Counted from the stretch's first letter, positions 52,970 through 61,538 are shown. The stretch: 64,000 nt of DNA from Devosia sp. 66-14 (GCA_001899085.1 MKVB01000001.1:490100-554099); one strand, 5' to 3'. Notes: a model not told the origin generated them from the letters alone. Program-made: numbers and translations.

Positions 52970-54388
52970 CTACTTGCCCAGCGTTGACGGCCACTTGCCG
53001 TGCTGCTCGCCTTCGCGGTCGGTGAGGATAAAGCCGTGCGCACCGAAGAAATCGCGCTGGCCCTGGGTGAGGTTCGCCGTGCCCTGCGCCTGGCGGTAGC
53101 TGTCGAAATAGGCCAGCGATGCGCTGAGGCAGATCAGCGGGAACTCGCCGATAGCGCCTGCCGCAACGATCTTCCTGAGCGACTTGTGCGCGTCCTTCAT
53201 GATGGCGACGAAGTCCGGCACCATCAGCAGGTTGGTGGCTTCGCCCTTGGCATAGGCCGCAGACATCTGGTCGAGGAAGCGCGAGCGGATGATGCAGCCG
53301 GCTCGCCAGATCTTGGCGATGGTGGCGAGCGGCAGGTTCCAGCCGAACTCTTCCGAGGCCTTGGACAGCACGGCAAAGCCTTGCGCGTAGGAGACGATCT
53401 TGCCCGCCAGCAGCGCCTTCTCGAGGTCGTCGAGCGACACGCCGGCCTTGCCTGCCGACGGCTTGCCATACGCCGCCTCGGCGGCCACGCGCTCTTCCTT
53501 GCGCGACGAGATCGAGCGGGCCGCCACGGCGCCCTCGATGGCGGTGGCCGGCACCGCCAGCTGCTGCGCTGCAATGGCTGTCCAGGTGCCGGTCCCCTTC
53601 TGGCCGGCCTTGTCGAGGATCAGCTCGACCAGGGGCTTGCCGGTCTTGGGTTCGATCGCCTCCAGCACATAGCCGGTGATCTCGATGAGGTAGGAATTCA
53701 GCGGCCCCTGGTTCCAGTCCTTGAACACCTTGGCGGCGGCAGCCGGGTTCATCCCCAGGCCGTCACGCATCACGCCATAGGTTTCGGCGATCATCTGCAT
53801 GTCGCCATACTCGATGCCGTTATGGATCATCTTGACGAAGTGGCCCGCGCCACCTTCGCCTAGATAGGCGCAGCACGGCTCGCCGTTGAACTTGGCCGAG
53901 ATCGCCTCGAGAATCGGCTGGGCGTTCTTCCACTGCTGCTCGGGGCCGCCGACCATGATCGAGGGACCGTGGCGTGCGCCCTCCTCGCCGCCGGAGACGC
54001 CGATGCCGAGGAAGCCGATATCCTTGGATTTGAGATACTCGTAACGTCGCTGGCTGTCGGTATAGAGCGAGTTGCCGCATTCGAGGATGGCGTCGCCCGC
54101 CTCGAGGTGCGGCAGGAGCTGCTCGATCATCTCGTCGACCGGCTTGCCGGCCTTGACCATGATGATGATGGAGCGCGGCCGCTTCACCGACTGGATGAAC
54201 TGCACCAGGTCGGCTTCCGGCACGACCTTCTGATCGAGCCCCTGCTCTTTCGCCATCGCGACGAAGTCGTCGATCTTGGAGGCGGTGCGGTTGTGGACCG
54301 CGATGGTGTAGCCGTTCTCGGCGATGTTGAGCGCCAGATTGGAGCCCATTACTGCGAGCCCGATCAGGCCGATATCGGCAGACGCCAT
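52970..54388 (-). CDS. gnd: 6-phosphogluconate dehydrogenase, decarboxylating
   Basis: The 472-residue enzyme makes ribulose 5-phosphate. It has the NADP motif IGLIGLAVMGSNLALN, GVSGGEEGARHGPSIM, the catalytic FVKMIHNGIEYGDMQ and the C-terminal RDFFGAHGF. ATG 54388 has GGAG at a good 6-nt distance; ATG 54391, one codon earlier, is too close to it. It is divergent from the gluconate dehydrogenase and gluconokinase genes, so a shared gluconate pathway is likely. Confidence 0.96.
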   Translation of the reverse strand: MASADIGLIGLAVMGSNLALNIAENGYTIAVHNRTASKIDDFVAMAKEQGLDQKVVPEADLVQFIQSVKRPRSIIIMVKAGKPVDEMIEQLLPHLEAGDAILECGNSLYTDSQRRYEYLKSKDIGFLGIGVSGGEEGARHGPSIMVGGPEQQWKNAQPILEAISAKFNGEPCCAYLGEGGAGHFVKMIHNGIEYGDMQMIAETYGVMRDGLGMNPAAAAKVFKDWNQGPLNSYLIEITGYVLEAIEPKTGKPLVELILDKAGQKGTGTWTAIAAQQLAVPATAIEGAVAARSISSRKEERVAAEAAYGKPSAGKAGVSLDDLEKALLAGKIVSYAQGFAVLSKASEEFGWNLPLATIAKIWRAGCIIRSRFLDQMSAAYAKGEATNLLMVPDFVAIMKDAHKSLRKIVAAGAIGEFPLICLSASLAYFDSYRQAQGTANLTQGQRDFFGAHGFILTDREGEQHGKWPSTLGK

Positions 54389-54581
54389 CATTATCTCCAT
54401 TGGGAGTCATTAGGATTTCATTGCGCGGCTTTTTGGCACGGGCGACGCCCGAATGCCACCCCATCCCGCCCCTGAGCCACCTGCCCTGTGCACGGCCCTC
54501 GCCGCGATGGCCGCGCGGTCTTACCAAGCCGCGCATCATCCACTAGTCTCGCGCCGCCTGAGACTGGGAGGGGCGCTGACT

Positions 54582-55355
54582 TTGGACTCGATTTCTCTAT
54601 TCAACCTGCGCGGCAAGCGCGCCTTGGTCACCGGTTCGAGCCGTGGCATCGGCTTCGGTATTGCAGCGGCGCTGGCCGGCGCCGGCGCCGAGATCATCCT
54701 CAATGGCCGCGATCCGGCCGCGCTTGGCGAAGCCGCGGCACGCCTTGCCGATGACGGCGCCCTGGGCGTGAAGGCGCTGGCTTTCGATGTCACCAGCGAG
54801 GAGAGCGTCGAGGACGCCATCGCGCACGCCGAGAACGAAATCGGGCAGATCGACATCCTCGTCAACAATGCCGGCATGCAGCACCGCGCGCCGCTCGAGG
54901 AGTGGCCGCTCGAAAAGTTCAAGCAGGTCATCGACACCAACCTGACCTCGGCCTTCATCGTCGGCCGCGCCGTGGCGCGCGGCATGATCGCCCGCAGAAG
55001 CGGCAAGATCATCAATATCTGCTCGGTGATGAGCAACCTCGCCCGCCCTTCGATCGCTCCCTATGCGGCGAGCAAGGCGGCGATCGCCAACCTGACCCGC
55101 GGCATGGCGGTCGACTGGTCCAGGCACGGCCTCAACGTCAACGGCATCGCGCCCGGCTATATCCGCACCGAGCTCAACGAGGCGCTGCTGAAGAATCAGG
55201 AGTTCAACTCCTGGGTCGAAAAGCGCACCCCGATGGGCCGCTGGGGCGACCCGGCCGAACTGGGCGGCGCCGCCGTTTTTCTGGCCTCAGAGGCTTCCAC
55301 CTTCGTGAACGGACACATCCTCTATGTCGACGGCGCCTTCACTGCCACCGTTTGA
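54582..55355 (+). CDS. SDR oxidoreductase, probable gluconate 5-dehydrogenase
   Basis: The 257-residue protein has the SDR cofactor motif TGSSRGIGFGIA, NNAGMQHRAPLEEW and the catalytic YAASK, and closes with GHILYVDGAFTAT. The NNAGMQHR/PLEEW wording is typical of gluconate 5-dehydrogenases. The likely start is TTG 54582, preceded by GGGAGGGG, giving the family length; the frame to 54453 is longer but not similar. It overlaps the gluconokinase gene by 32 bases. Confidence 0.85.
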   Translation: MDSISLFNLRGKRALVTGSSRGIGFGIAAALAGAGAEIILNGRDPAALGEAAARLADDGALGVKALAFDVTSEESVEDAIAHAENEIGQIDILVNNAGMQHRAPLEEWPLEKFKQVIDTNLTSAFIVGRAVARGMIARRSGKIINICSVMSNLARPSIAPYAASKAAIANLTRGMAVDWSRHGLNVNGIAPGYIRTELNEALLKNQEFNSWVEKRTPMGRWGDPAELGGAAVFLASEASTFVNGHILYVDGAFTATV

Positions 55356-55884
55356 GAATGCCCGCATCATCATCGCCATGGGGGTGTCGTCGTCGGGCAA
55401 ATCGGCGACCGGCGCAGCCATAGCGCGGCGGCTGCACGCCCCGTTCCTCGATGGCGACGGCTACCACCCGGCCGCCAACAAGGAGAAGATGCGCAACGGC
55501 ATCCCGCTCACCGACGAAGACCGCTGGCCCTGGCTGGAAACGCTGGCCGGAGCGCTACGGGAAGCCGCCGAGCAGAAGGGCGTCGCAGTCGGCGCCTGCT
55601 CGGCGCTGAAGCGCGCCTATCGCGACTACCTCACCGAGAAGGCGGGCGAACCGATCCTCTTCGTCTTCCTCGACGGCGATATCGAGATGATCCGCAAGCG
55701 CATCGAGGCCCGCAACCACGAGTTCATGAGCCCCAAGCTGCTCGACAGCCAGTTCGCGACGCTCGAGCGCCCCGAGCCCGATGAGAACGTGCTGGCGGTT
55801 TCGATCGAAGACCCCATCGAAACCGTGGCCGGAAAAGTGGTGAAGCAGTTCGGCCACCTGAAGGTGTTCAAGCGGGGGCAGTAG
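55324..55884 (+). CDS. gntK: Gluconokinase
   Basis: The 186-residue kinase has the P-loop GVSSSGKSATG, FLDGDGYHPAANKEKM, the CSALKRAYRDYL motif and the conserved HEFMSPKLLDSQFATLERP. It makes 6-phosphogluconate, the substrate of the divergent gnd product. The ATG at 55324 lies inside the 3' end of the dehydrogenase gene in another frame, which couples the two genes. It is cytosolic. Confidence 0.95.
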   Translation: MSTAPSLPPFENARIIIAMGVSSSGKSATGAAIARRLHAPFLDGDGYHPAANKEKMRNGIPLTDEDRWPWLETLAGALREAAEQKGVAVGACSALKRAYRDYLTEKAGEPILFVFLDGDIEMIRKRIEARNHEFMSPKLLDSQFATLERPEPDENVLAVSIEDPIETVAGKVVKQFGHLKVFKRGQ

Positions 55885-55888
55885 CGTC

Positions 55889-56284
55889 ATGCTCGACCAT
55901 ACCGGCATCAACGTCAGCGACATCGCCCGCAGCAGGCTGTTCTACGCGGCGGCCCTGGCGCCGCTCGGTTAAGTCATCCGCAGGGATTTCGGCGTGGCCG
56001 TCGGGTTTGGCGTAGCCTCCGGGTTTGGTCGCTCCCCCGACCCAGGCGGCGACTTCTGGATTTCGGAGGGAGCGCCCTACACGCCGCGATCGCATTTCGC
56101 CTTCAGCGCCGAGACACCGGCGCTGGTCGATGCCGCCTATGCCGCGGCCATCGCTGCCGGCGGCGTCGACAATGGCCGGCCCGGGATCCGGGCGCAGTAC
56201 CACGCCGGCTATTATGCCGCCTTCGTTCACGACCCCGACGGCTACAATTTCGAGTTTGTCTGCCACGCTGCGGCAGCGAGCTAA
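55889..56284 (+). pseudogene. VOC/glyoxalase family gene interrupted by an in-frame TAA
   Basis: The frame starts MLDHTGINVSDIARSRLFYA, meets TAA at 55970-55972, and continues in the same frame to a normal end with SEGAPYTPRSHFAFSAET and FVHDPDGYNFEFVCH. Together the 132 codons make one full-length VOC domain protein, and the stop falls after PLG where relatives usually have Tyr (TAC or TAT). It is a single base change, or a sequencing error. GTG 55994 could restart a truncated product. Confidence 0.8.
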
Positions 56285-56805
56285 AAACCGAACGAGAACT
56301 GCCCGGTCGGCGACGCCGCCTTTTCCAGCGCCAGCATTTCCATCTTGGCCCGTACCCCGCCCGGCGAGGAGAAGCCACCGGTGCGGCCGTCGGCCGCCAG
56401 CACCCGATGGCACGGGACGATCAATGGAATCGGGTTGGCTCCCATGGCTGCGCCCACCGCGCGCGACAGCGCCACGTCGCCGAGCCAGCGGGCAATCGCT
56501 CCATAGGTGGTGGTCTCGCCCCAGGCGAGCCCGCGGATGTGCTCGTAGATGCGCCGGTTGACCCCAGGGACCCGCGACAGGTCGAGTTCGACATCGGTGA
56601 AATTGTCGTTCGCCCCCTCGGCGTAGGCGAGGATACGCGCTGCGACCTCCGCTTGCCCTTCGGCATTCTCGACGCCACCGGCTGTCTCGAGCCGGGCCCG
56701 CATCTCCTGCGGCGTATCGCCGGGCAGCAACAGACGTGAAATCCCGGCATCGGTCCAGCCGATCGCCATGGGTCCCAGCGCCGTGTCGAGCATGCGGTAG
56801 TGCAT
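56281..56805 (-). CDS. ogt: Methylated-DNA-protein cysteine methyltransferase (Ogt-type)
   Basis: The 174-residue protein removes alkyl groups from O6-alkylguanine onto its own cysteine. It has the active site IPLIVPCHRVLA, the DNA-binding helix TTTYGAIARWLGD and RAVGAAMGANP. It is the short stand-alone form, unlike the Ada protein at 62373. It ends overlapping the broken VOC gene by four bases and follows the TetR gene on the same strand. Confidence 0.95.
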   Translation of the reverse strand: MHYRMLDTALGPMAIGWTDAGISRLLLPGDTPQEMRARLETAGGVENAEGQAEVAARILAYAEGANDNFTDVELDLSRVPGVNRRIYEHIRGLAWGETTTYGAIARWLGDVALSRAVGAAMGANPIPLIVPCHRVLAADGRTGGFSSPGGVRAKMEMLALEKAASPTGQFSFGF

Positions 56806-56849
56806 GAGGCTCAATGTAGTGAGCGTTCGTCGCGGAATGAACCCGAAAA

Positions 56850-57413
56850 CTACGGAATGCCCATCGCCGTCAGCCACTCGCGCAGCTCGCGCCTGAGGAA
56901 GCCGCGCAGCGTACCCTCGCGCGAAAACCCCCACCACAGCACGGCGCCCTGCCACTGGCTGGCCATCAGCCGGCCGAGCAGCTCCTGCCGCGCCGGATCC
57001 GCGCTGAGCCGCCGGCCCAGGGCACGCGTCATTGCCTGGTTCCAGGCAACACCGCGAGCGCGCAGCATCGGATCGCGAAAATCCTCGCGCAGCAGCAACA
57101 GGCCCTGGGTCGCTTCATCGCCCGCGCCATAGCCGGCCGACAGCCGCACCAGCAGCGCAATGGCCCCCTCGGGATCGACCGGGTGGCTGGCATCGGCTCC
57201 GGCGACACTCAGGTCGAGCTGATCCCACATCCACAGCAGCGCCGCGCGCAGCAGCGCCTCGCGATTGCCATAGCGCTGCACCAGCGTTGCCGGCGACAGG
57301 CCGGTGGCGGCCGATGCCGAGGCGAAGGTCAGGCCCGCCGGACCCTCACGCGACACCAGGGCGGCGACTGCTTCGACCACATCCTCATCTGAGATCTTGC
57401 GGGGTCTGGACAT
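56850..57413 (-). CDS. TetR family transcriptional repressor
   Basis: The 187-residue protein has an N-terminal helix-turn-helix (VVEAVAALVSREGPAGLTFA, then TGLSPATLVQRYGNREALL) and a variable helical ligand domain. ATG 57413 starts MSRPRKISDED; a TTG three codons upstream would run into the operator. A 22-bp palindrome just upstream, shared with the divergent 57479 gene, is its probable binding site. Confidence 0.93.
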   Translation of the reverse strand: MSRPRKISDEDVVEAVAALVSREGPAGLTFASASAATGLSPATLVQRYGNREALLRAALLWMWDQLDLSVAGADASHPVDPEGAIALLVRLSAGYGAGDEATQGLLLLREDFRDPMLRARGVAWNQAMTRALGRRLSADPARQELLGRLMASQWQGAVLWWGFSREGTLRGFLRRELREWLTAMGIP

Positions 57414-57422
57414 GGCTTCCAA

Positions 57423-57444
57423 TATAAACGAATGTTCGTTTATA
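57423..57444. promoter_or_regulatory. 22-bp TetR operator palindrome
   Basis: TATAAACGAA and TTCGTTTATA are perfect inverted arms around TG. The site lies 10 bases from the TetR start and 35 bases from the divergent reductase start, where a repressor dimer would block both promoters. Confidence 0.85.
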
Positions 57445-57478
57445 AACTGCCTACATGAGCACCATCAAGGAGAATCGC

Positions 57479-58006
57479 ATGGCCCGCATCGTCGGCTACA
57501 TCGCCTCGAGCCTCGACGGCTTCATCGCCGACCCCGGCGAGTCGCTCACCTGGCTCACGCAGCGCACCGATATGGAACTGGGTGAGTTCGACTACAACCT
57601 GTTCATCAAGCGCATCCGGACCGTGGTCATGGGGCGCGGCACCTATGACTGGCTGGTGCGTGAGAACATCCCATGGCCTTACGGCGAGCAACGCGTCATC
57701 GTCGTCACTTCACGCCCCCTGCCCGATCCGATCGGCCAGCTCGAAACCCGCACCGACATCGACGCGCTGATCGCCGAACTTCGCGCCCTGGACGATGGTG
57801 ACGTCTGGATGCTCGGCGGCGGCCAGTTGCAGATGGCGTTCATGGAACGCGCCGCGCTCGACGAGATCGAAATCTACGTCATCTCGCAGGTGCTCGGCGG
57901 CGGCTTCCCGCTGTTCCCCGCCACCGGCTTCGAGAAGCGCCTGAAGCTGCTGTCGTCCAACACCCTGGGCACCGGCTGTGTACGGCTCCACTACAGCTTC
58001 GAGTGA
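57479..58006 (+). CDS. Dihydrofolate reductase family protein (RibD C-terminal-like)
   Basis: The 175-residue protein has IASSLDGFIADPGESLTWL near the N-terminus, VVMGRGTYDWLV and WMLGGGQLQMAFMERAALDE, all marking the RibD-C/DHFR-like reductase fold. AAGGAG precedes ATG 57479, which decides against ATG 57455. It is divergent from the TetR repressor and probably its main target. The substrate is unknown; these proteins are not the main folate enzyme. Confidence 0.9.
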   Translation: MARIVGYIASSLDGFIADPGESLTWLTQRTDMELGEFDYNLFIKRIRTVVMGRGTYDWLVRENIPWPYGEQRVIVVTSRPLPDPIGQLETRTDIDALIAELRALDDGDVWMLGGGQLQMAFMERAALDEIEIYVISQVLGGGFPLFPATGFEKRLKLLSSNTLGTGCVRLHYSFE

Positions 58007-58027
58007 GCGCTGCCTACCATCGGCGAC

Positions 58028-58066
58028 AGGCGGCCTCTCCTCTCCTGAGAGGAGAAGCGACCGCCT
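58028..58066. terminator. Interrupted inverted repeat after the DHFR-like gene
   Basis: AGGCGG and CCGCCT form an outer stem, and CTCCTCTC and GAGAGGAG an inner 8-bp stem. It stands between two convergent genes and probably ends transcripts from both, although no long T-tract is present. Confidence 0.5.
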
Positions 58067-58090
58067 GCCTGGATTGTGAGGTGCGCCGAT

Positions 58091-58486
58091 CTAGATCGGC
58101 TGGCTCTCCAGCACGATCTCCCATTTGTCGCCCAGCGCGATCTGGATTTCCGAGACGAGAAACGGCAGCAGCGCATTGAACTCGTTGCGATCCCGCTCGG
58201 AGATCCGCCAGGTCAGATCGTTCGGGTTATCCCAGTTGACCTGCCGGTCGTAGAGTTCGTTGAGCCGCGTCAGCCGCCGGATGATGTCGTTGGAAAAGCC
58301 CCAGAAGCCGAGCTCCGTCGCGTGGCCATCGACGAACAGCGGCGCCAACCCGTGGCTGACCATGCCGAAATCGACCAGGAACACCACCTGCTTCACAGTG
58401 GATCGCGCCCCAGTTTGCCGAGGTTCGTAGGTCGCCTCCGGCGCTTCGTCCGCCCAACCGACGGACACTGCCTTGCTCGAGGTCAT
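58091..58486 (-). CDS. Conserved-looking protein of unknown function
   Basis: The 131-residue soluble protein has no signal peptide or membrane segment. It shows KQVVFLVDFGMVSHGLAPLF, GFSNDIIRRLTRLNELYDRQ and a C-terminal FLVSEIQIALGDKWEIVLE. GGAGGT sits 3 nt before ATG 58486, supporting the start and that this is a real gene. I recognise no family or active site. Confidence 0.7.
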   Translation of the reverse strand: MTSSKAVSVGWADEAPEATYEPRQTGARSTVKQVVFLVDFGMVSHGLAPLFVDGHATELGFWGFSNDIIRRLTRLNELYDRQVNWDNPNDLTWRISERDRNEFNALLPFLVSEIQIALGDKWEIVLESQPI

Positions 58487-58671
58487 AGGACCTCCGCCAT
58501 GTGCCGGAAATAGGGCGGCACCGCCCACCTTCGGAGGCGTGGCCCCCGCTTCGACTTCAGATAGCTCACTGTCTATCGCCCCTCAGATCCGTCCGCAGGA
58601 GCAAGGTTAGCCAGTTCGTCGCGCGTGGGCAATTTATGCCCAGCCGAGTATCCATCTGCTTGTGCAAAAGC

Positions 58672-59022
58672 TCAAGCGAGCCACACCGCAATCAGCGCCA
58701 CAACAGCGGGAATTGTCTGTACGAACAGTATCTTGCGGCCAACGGTGACGGCCCCGAAAACACCTGCGACGGCAACGCAAAGCAGGAAGAAGATCTTGAT
58801 CGGATCACCGGCCTCGCCCAACCAGATGCCCCAGATCAGCCCCGCGGCGAGAAAGCCGTTATAGAGCCCCTGGTTGGCAGCCAGCGTTTTCGACTCGGCC
58901 GCGAAGGCCGGTGTCGTACCGAACGCCTTCATCCCCTGCGGCTTGTCCCACAGGAACATCTCGAGGATCAGGATGTAAATGTGGATAAGGGCGATGACGC
59001 CCGTCAGGATGCTGCCGATCAT
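58672..59022 (-). CDS. DUF1304 family membrane protein
   Basis: The 116-residue protein has four predicted helices and the DUF1304 pattern: HIYILILEMFLWDKPQGMKAF at the start, NQGLYNGFLAAGLIWG in the middle and a C-terminal hydrophobic helix. Its function is unknown. It lies downstream of the CsbD gene on the same strand, separated by a terminator. Confidence 0.9.
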   Translation of the reverse strand: MIGSILTGVIALIHIYILILEMFLWDKPQGMKAFGTTPAFAAESKTLAANQGLYNGFLAAGLIWGIWLGEAGDPIKIFFLLCVAVAGVFGAVTVGRKILFVQTIPAVVALIAVWLA

Positions 59023-59062
59023 GCCCGCGACTCCATGCTGGATGCGCCGAGCCTAATGCAAA

Positions 59063-59084
59063 AAGGCCGCCCGGGGGCGGCCTT
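59063..59084 (-). terminator. Rho-independent terminator of the CsbD gene
   Basis: AAGGCCGCCC and GGGCGGCCTT form a perfect 10-bp stem with a 2-base loop. On the minus strand it is followed by TTTTTGC, a good U-tract, 22 bases after the CsbD stop codon. Confidence 0.85.
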
Positions 59085-59105
59085 CGCAAGACTATGACCG
59101 ATCGG

Positions 59106-59288
59106 TCAGTGCTTGAGCGCGTCTCGCGCTGCTTCCTTCACCTTGCCGGCGGCCTTCTGCACCGAGCCTTCCACCTTGTCGGCGGCGCCGTCGGCCTGCA
59201 GCTTGCGGTCGCCCGTCACCTTGCCGACGGCTTCCTTGACGTTGCCGCGGGCCTGCTTGGCCGCACCCTTGATCTCGTCCTTGTGCAT
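59106..59288 (-). CDS. CsbD family stress protein
   Basis: The 60-residue Lys/Ala-rich helical protein shows the repeated CsbD pattern: DEIKGAAKQARGNVKEAVGK and AADKVEGSVQKAAGKVKEAA. Such small proteins are often under general stress control, but their role is unknown. GGGAGA precedes ATG 59288. It is shorter than many ORF callers accept with the right start. Confidence 0.93.
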   Translation of the reverse strand: MHKDEIKGAAKQARGNVKEAVGKVTGDRKLQADGAADKVEGSVQKAAGKVKEAARDALKH

Positions 59289-59385
59289 TTCCCGGTCTCC
59301 CTGGGGGTTAGCGTTCGGGGCGAATAATGCGGGCCGGCCATCAAACGTTCCGGCTGCCGGACGAATTAATCCGGCAGCCGGCATG

Positions 59386-60156
59386 CTAGCCTTGCCGATT
59401 GGCATGGACCTTCATCGCGCCCGACAGGTACTGGGCGAACCCCGGCTCGATCGCCTCATAGCGGGCGATGAAATCCGGATGCTGGAGATAGAGGTCGGCG
59501 AGCCCGGCATAGGCCTCGGGCGGGCATGGCCTGCCCCACATCTGCGCGACCCAGGCGCGATGGCGGGCCAATAGCGGATCGAGGCTGGGCGAGCCGATCG
59601 GCACGCCGCGCCGCAGCCCTTCGGCCAATCCCTGCTCCATATCGTGCAGTTCCTGATTGAGGTGCTGCTTTTCGGCTTCCGACAGGCTCTCGTACTTGCG
59701 CTTGCTGAGCGCGATGCGGTCCGGCATATCGCCGCCATACTGCTCCACCAGCCAGGCCTCGTACTCGGCCGGCTTGTCGGGCGAGATGCCCTTGTACAAA
59801 TCCGCGTTTCTCATCGCGCGTTCTCCTTCAAGACTGGCGATCGTGCGGTCGATCGTCCTGACGAGTTGGGCATAGCGCTTGGCCTCCTCGCTCAGCCGGT
59901 CACGCTGCTGGCGCAGCGCCCTCAGCCGGTCGAAACCAGGGGCATCTAGGATGGCGCCGATCTCCGCGAGGGGGATGCCGAGTTCCCGATGCAGCAGGAT
60001 CTGCTGCAACCGCAGCAATTCCTCCTGGCCGTAGTGGCGATAGCGGTTCTGCCCGGTGAACGCCGGCTTCAACAGGCCGATCTGGTCGTAATGGTGCAGC
60101 GTCCGGACCGAAACGCCGGAAACCCTCGCAACCTCTGTAACCGTCAGTGTTTTCAT
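59386..60156 (-). CDS. MerR-family regulator with TipAS-like effector domain
   Basis: The 256-residue protein has a MerR DNA-binding domain (TVTEVARVSGVSVRTLHHYD, then NRYRHYGQEELLRLQQI) and a coiled-coil dimer helix. The C-terminal half resembles the TipAS antibiotic-recognition domain (LSEAEKQHLNQELHDMEQGL and RHRAWVAQMWG). ATG 60156 has GGAGAA upstream. TipA-type regulators activate their own gene upon binding drug-like molecules; no exporter target is adjacent. Confidence 0.9.
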   Translation of the reverse strand: MKTLTVTEVARVSGVSVRTLHHYDQIGLLKPAFTGQNRYRHYGQEELLRLQQILLHRELGIPLAEIGAILDAPGFDRLRALRQQRDRLSEEAKRYAQLVRTIDRTIASLEGERAMRNADLYKGISPDKPAEYEAWLVEQYGGDMPDRIALSKRKYESLSEAEKQHLNQELHDMEQGLAEGLRRGVPIGSPSLDPLLARHRAWVAQMWGRPCPPEAYAGLADLYLQHPDFIARYEAIEPGFAQYLSGAMKVHANRQG

Positions 60157-60330
60157 CACACGCGTTCTCCGCGGGATACGGGATAGTCCCTGACGCTACG
60201 TGAGGGTCAATATCGATTTGCGCAGAAGCTGCGACAGCGGGTTTTACACCACGTCAACCAGGCCCCCGGCTATCGCCCGCAAATGTGGAAACTCGGTATT
60301 TCGTCCGCCGTTTCTGCCTCGCAGACTGGG

Positions 60331-60412
60331 AGTGCTTTCCGGAAAAGTGCAGGCTTTTCCGGTTCGAAAGCGCGACAAATCAAAGGCGCGGAGCATTTCT
60401 AGGAAATGCTCC
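60331..60412. repeat. Rhizobial-type intergenic mosaic repeat (copy 2)
   Basis: The core TTTCCGGTTCG-N5-GCGACAAA at 60356-60379 matches copy 1 near 50930. It is followed by a strong hairpin, GGAGCATTTC and GAAATGCTCC around TA-G (60390-60412), just upstream of the gene at 60431. A GGAAAAG/CTTTTCC inverted pair precedes the core. Confidence 0.65.
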
Positions 60413-60430
60413 GGTGATCTGAGAGGTGAA

Positions 60431-60793
60431 ATGGCGCAACGGATCGACATTCAGGACCTGCTCGTCTGGGCCTTTCGGCACCAGGCGGTGGAGAACGCGG
60501 CGGGTGCCGAGGCGGATGCGCTGACGGTCTACTGGGCCGTGCTCGCGCTGCCGGTCCCCCACGCCACGGTGATCCGCCGCTTTGCTCGCGAGGCCCGCCG
60601 GCCCGATTGGCATGCCGCCCACACGCGCTGCGTGTCGCTCGACGGCGTCCGTCGGTCGCGCCGGCTCTACACCGAATGGGTCCGCGCTCTGGTGGTGCTG
60701 CAACGCACCCTCGAGGGCTCGCTCGGCCGGTTCACCGTCACCGGTCCGAACCTCGACGACCAGCCCTGGCTACGCGAGCGCCTGCGGGCCTAG
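60431..60793 (+). CDS. Protein of unknown function
   Basis: The 120-residue soluble, Trp- and Arg-rich protein begins at ATG 60431 with GAGAGGTG upstream; the longer frame from 60200 crosses the mosaic repeat and is not coding-like. Visible segments are DIQDLLVWAFRHQ, TVYWAVLALPVPHATVIRRF and a C-terminal GPNLDDQPWLRERL. I recognise no domain; a phage- or host-related role cannot be decided. It converges on the next gene, overlapping by four bases. Confidence 0.6.
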   Translation: MAQRIDIQDLLVWAFRHQAVENAAGAEADALTVYWAVLALPVPHATVIRRFAREARRPDWHAAHTRCVSLDGVRRSRRLYTEWVRALVVLQRTLEGSLGRFTVTGPNLDDQPWLRERLRA

Positions 60794-61254
60794 TTGCACT
60801 GTCGTACCAGCCGGGTCAGCGCCGATGACGATCCGGCGAGCCCGAAACTGTGGACCGGATAGCGGCCGTCGGCGTCGACGACCGTGAGGGCTTCGCCCGA
60901 TTTCAGCAGCGCCATCAGCGGCCCATTCGCCGGCACTTCGCCCGCGAACAGGCCATCCATTTCCTGGTAGTTCATCGACAGCCGCTGGGTGGAGATGCCA
61001 ACGGTGAAATCCACGTCCGTCACCTCGCCCAGGTCCGGCGACCGCTCGCCGCCGGCAGCAAGGTCGTAGCGCAGGAACACCTCGCCCGCCGAGCAGGTCA
61101 GCAGCAGATAGGCGTCGGGCAGATCGGTGGCGCAGGCCGAGGCGGTGAAGATCTGTCCGCCCTCATCGTCCATCATCCCGGCCGTCCAGGTCTCGCACGC
61201 CGCGGCGGGTGCAGCGCCCAGCACCAGCAGGGCCAGTAGCGCCGGGCGGATCAT
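60790..61254 (-). CDS. Exported protein of unknown function
   Basis: The 154-residue protein has a signal peptide (MIRPALLALLVLGAAPAAA) and a mature domain with three cysteines in the first half (ACETWTAG, SACATDL, LTCSAGE) and one at the C-terminus (RQCN). The pattern LYRYDLAAGGE-like beta strands resembles small periplasmic stress proteins. ATG 61254 overlaps the ASCH gene stop by four bases, so the pair is coupled. Confidence 0.75.
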   Translation of the reverse strand: MIRPALLALLVLGAAPAAACETWTAGMMDDEGGQIFTASACATDLPDAYLLLTCSAGEVFLRYDLAAGGERSPDLGEVTDVDFTVGISTQRLSMNYQEMDGLFAGEVPANGPLMALLKSGEALTVVDADGRYPVHSFGLAGSSSALTRLVRQCN

Positions 61255-61538
61255 GGCGCGTCGCCCAGATAGCTGACCTCGATGCGCTGGAACAGCGGCC
61301 CCTGCTTCATCGTGCCAAGCCACTTGTCGAACTCGGCAACGTCCCGAAAGCCGGCTTTGCGGGCGTCGGCCTCGGTGACGTCGGACGGCGACATGTCGTC
61401 GATCCGGCCGATCTTCAGCAATCCGACCTTGGTCTTCAGCGTACCGCCCGGCTTCACTGTCGGTCGCGTCCAGCGCCGGAACTGCAGTGTGATGTCACCC
61501 CGCTTGATCGCCTCGAGAACCTCGAGCTTCAGCAGCAT
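61251..61538 (-). CDS. ASCH domain-containing protein
   Basis: The 95-residue protein is a small ASCH (RNA/nucleotide-binding, PUA-like) domain: LEVLEAIKRGDITLQFRRWTRPTV in part, then GLLKIGRIDDMSPSDVTEAD. ASCH proteins have been linked to RNA modification or hydrolysis of modified nucleosides. It is the first gene of a two-gene unit with the exported protein at 60790. Confidence 0.78.
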   Translation of the reverse strand: MLLKLEVLEAIKRGDITLQFRRWTRPTVKPGGTLKTKVGLLKIGRIDDMSPSDVTEADARKAGFRDVAEFDKWLGTMKQGPLFQRIEVSYLGDAP

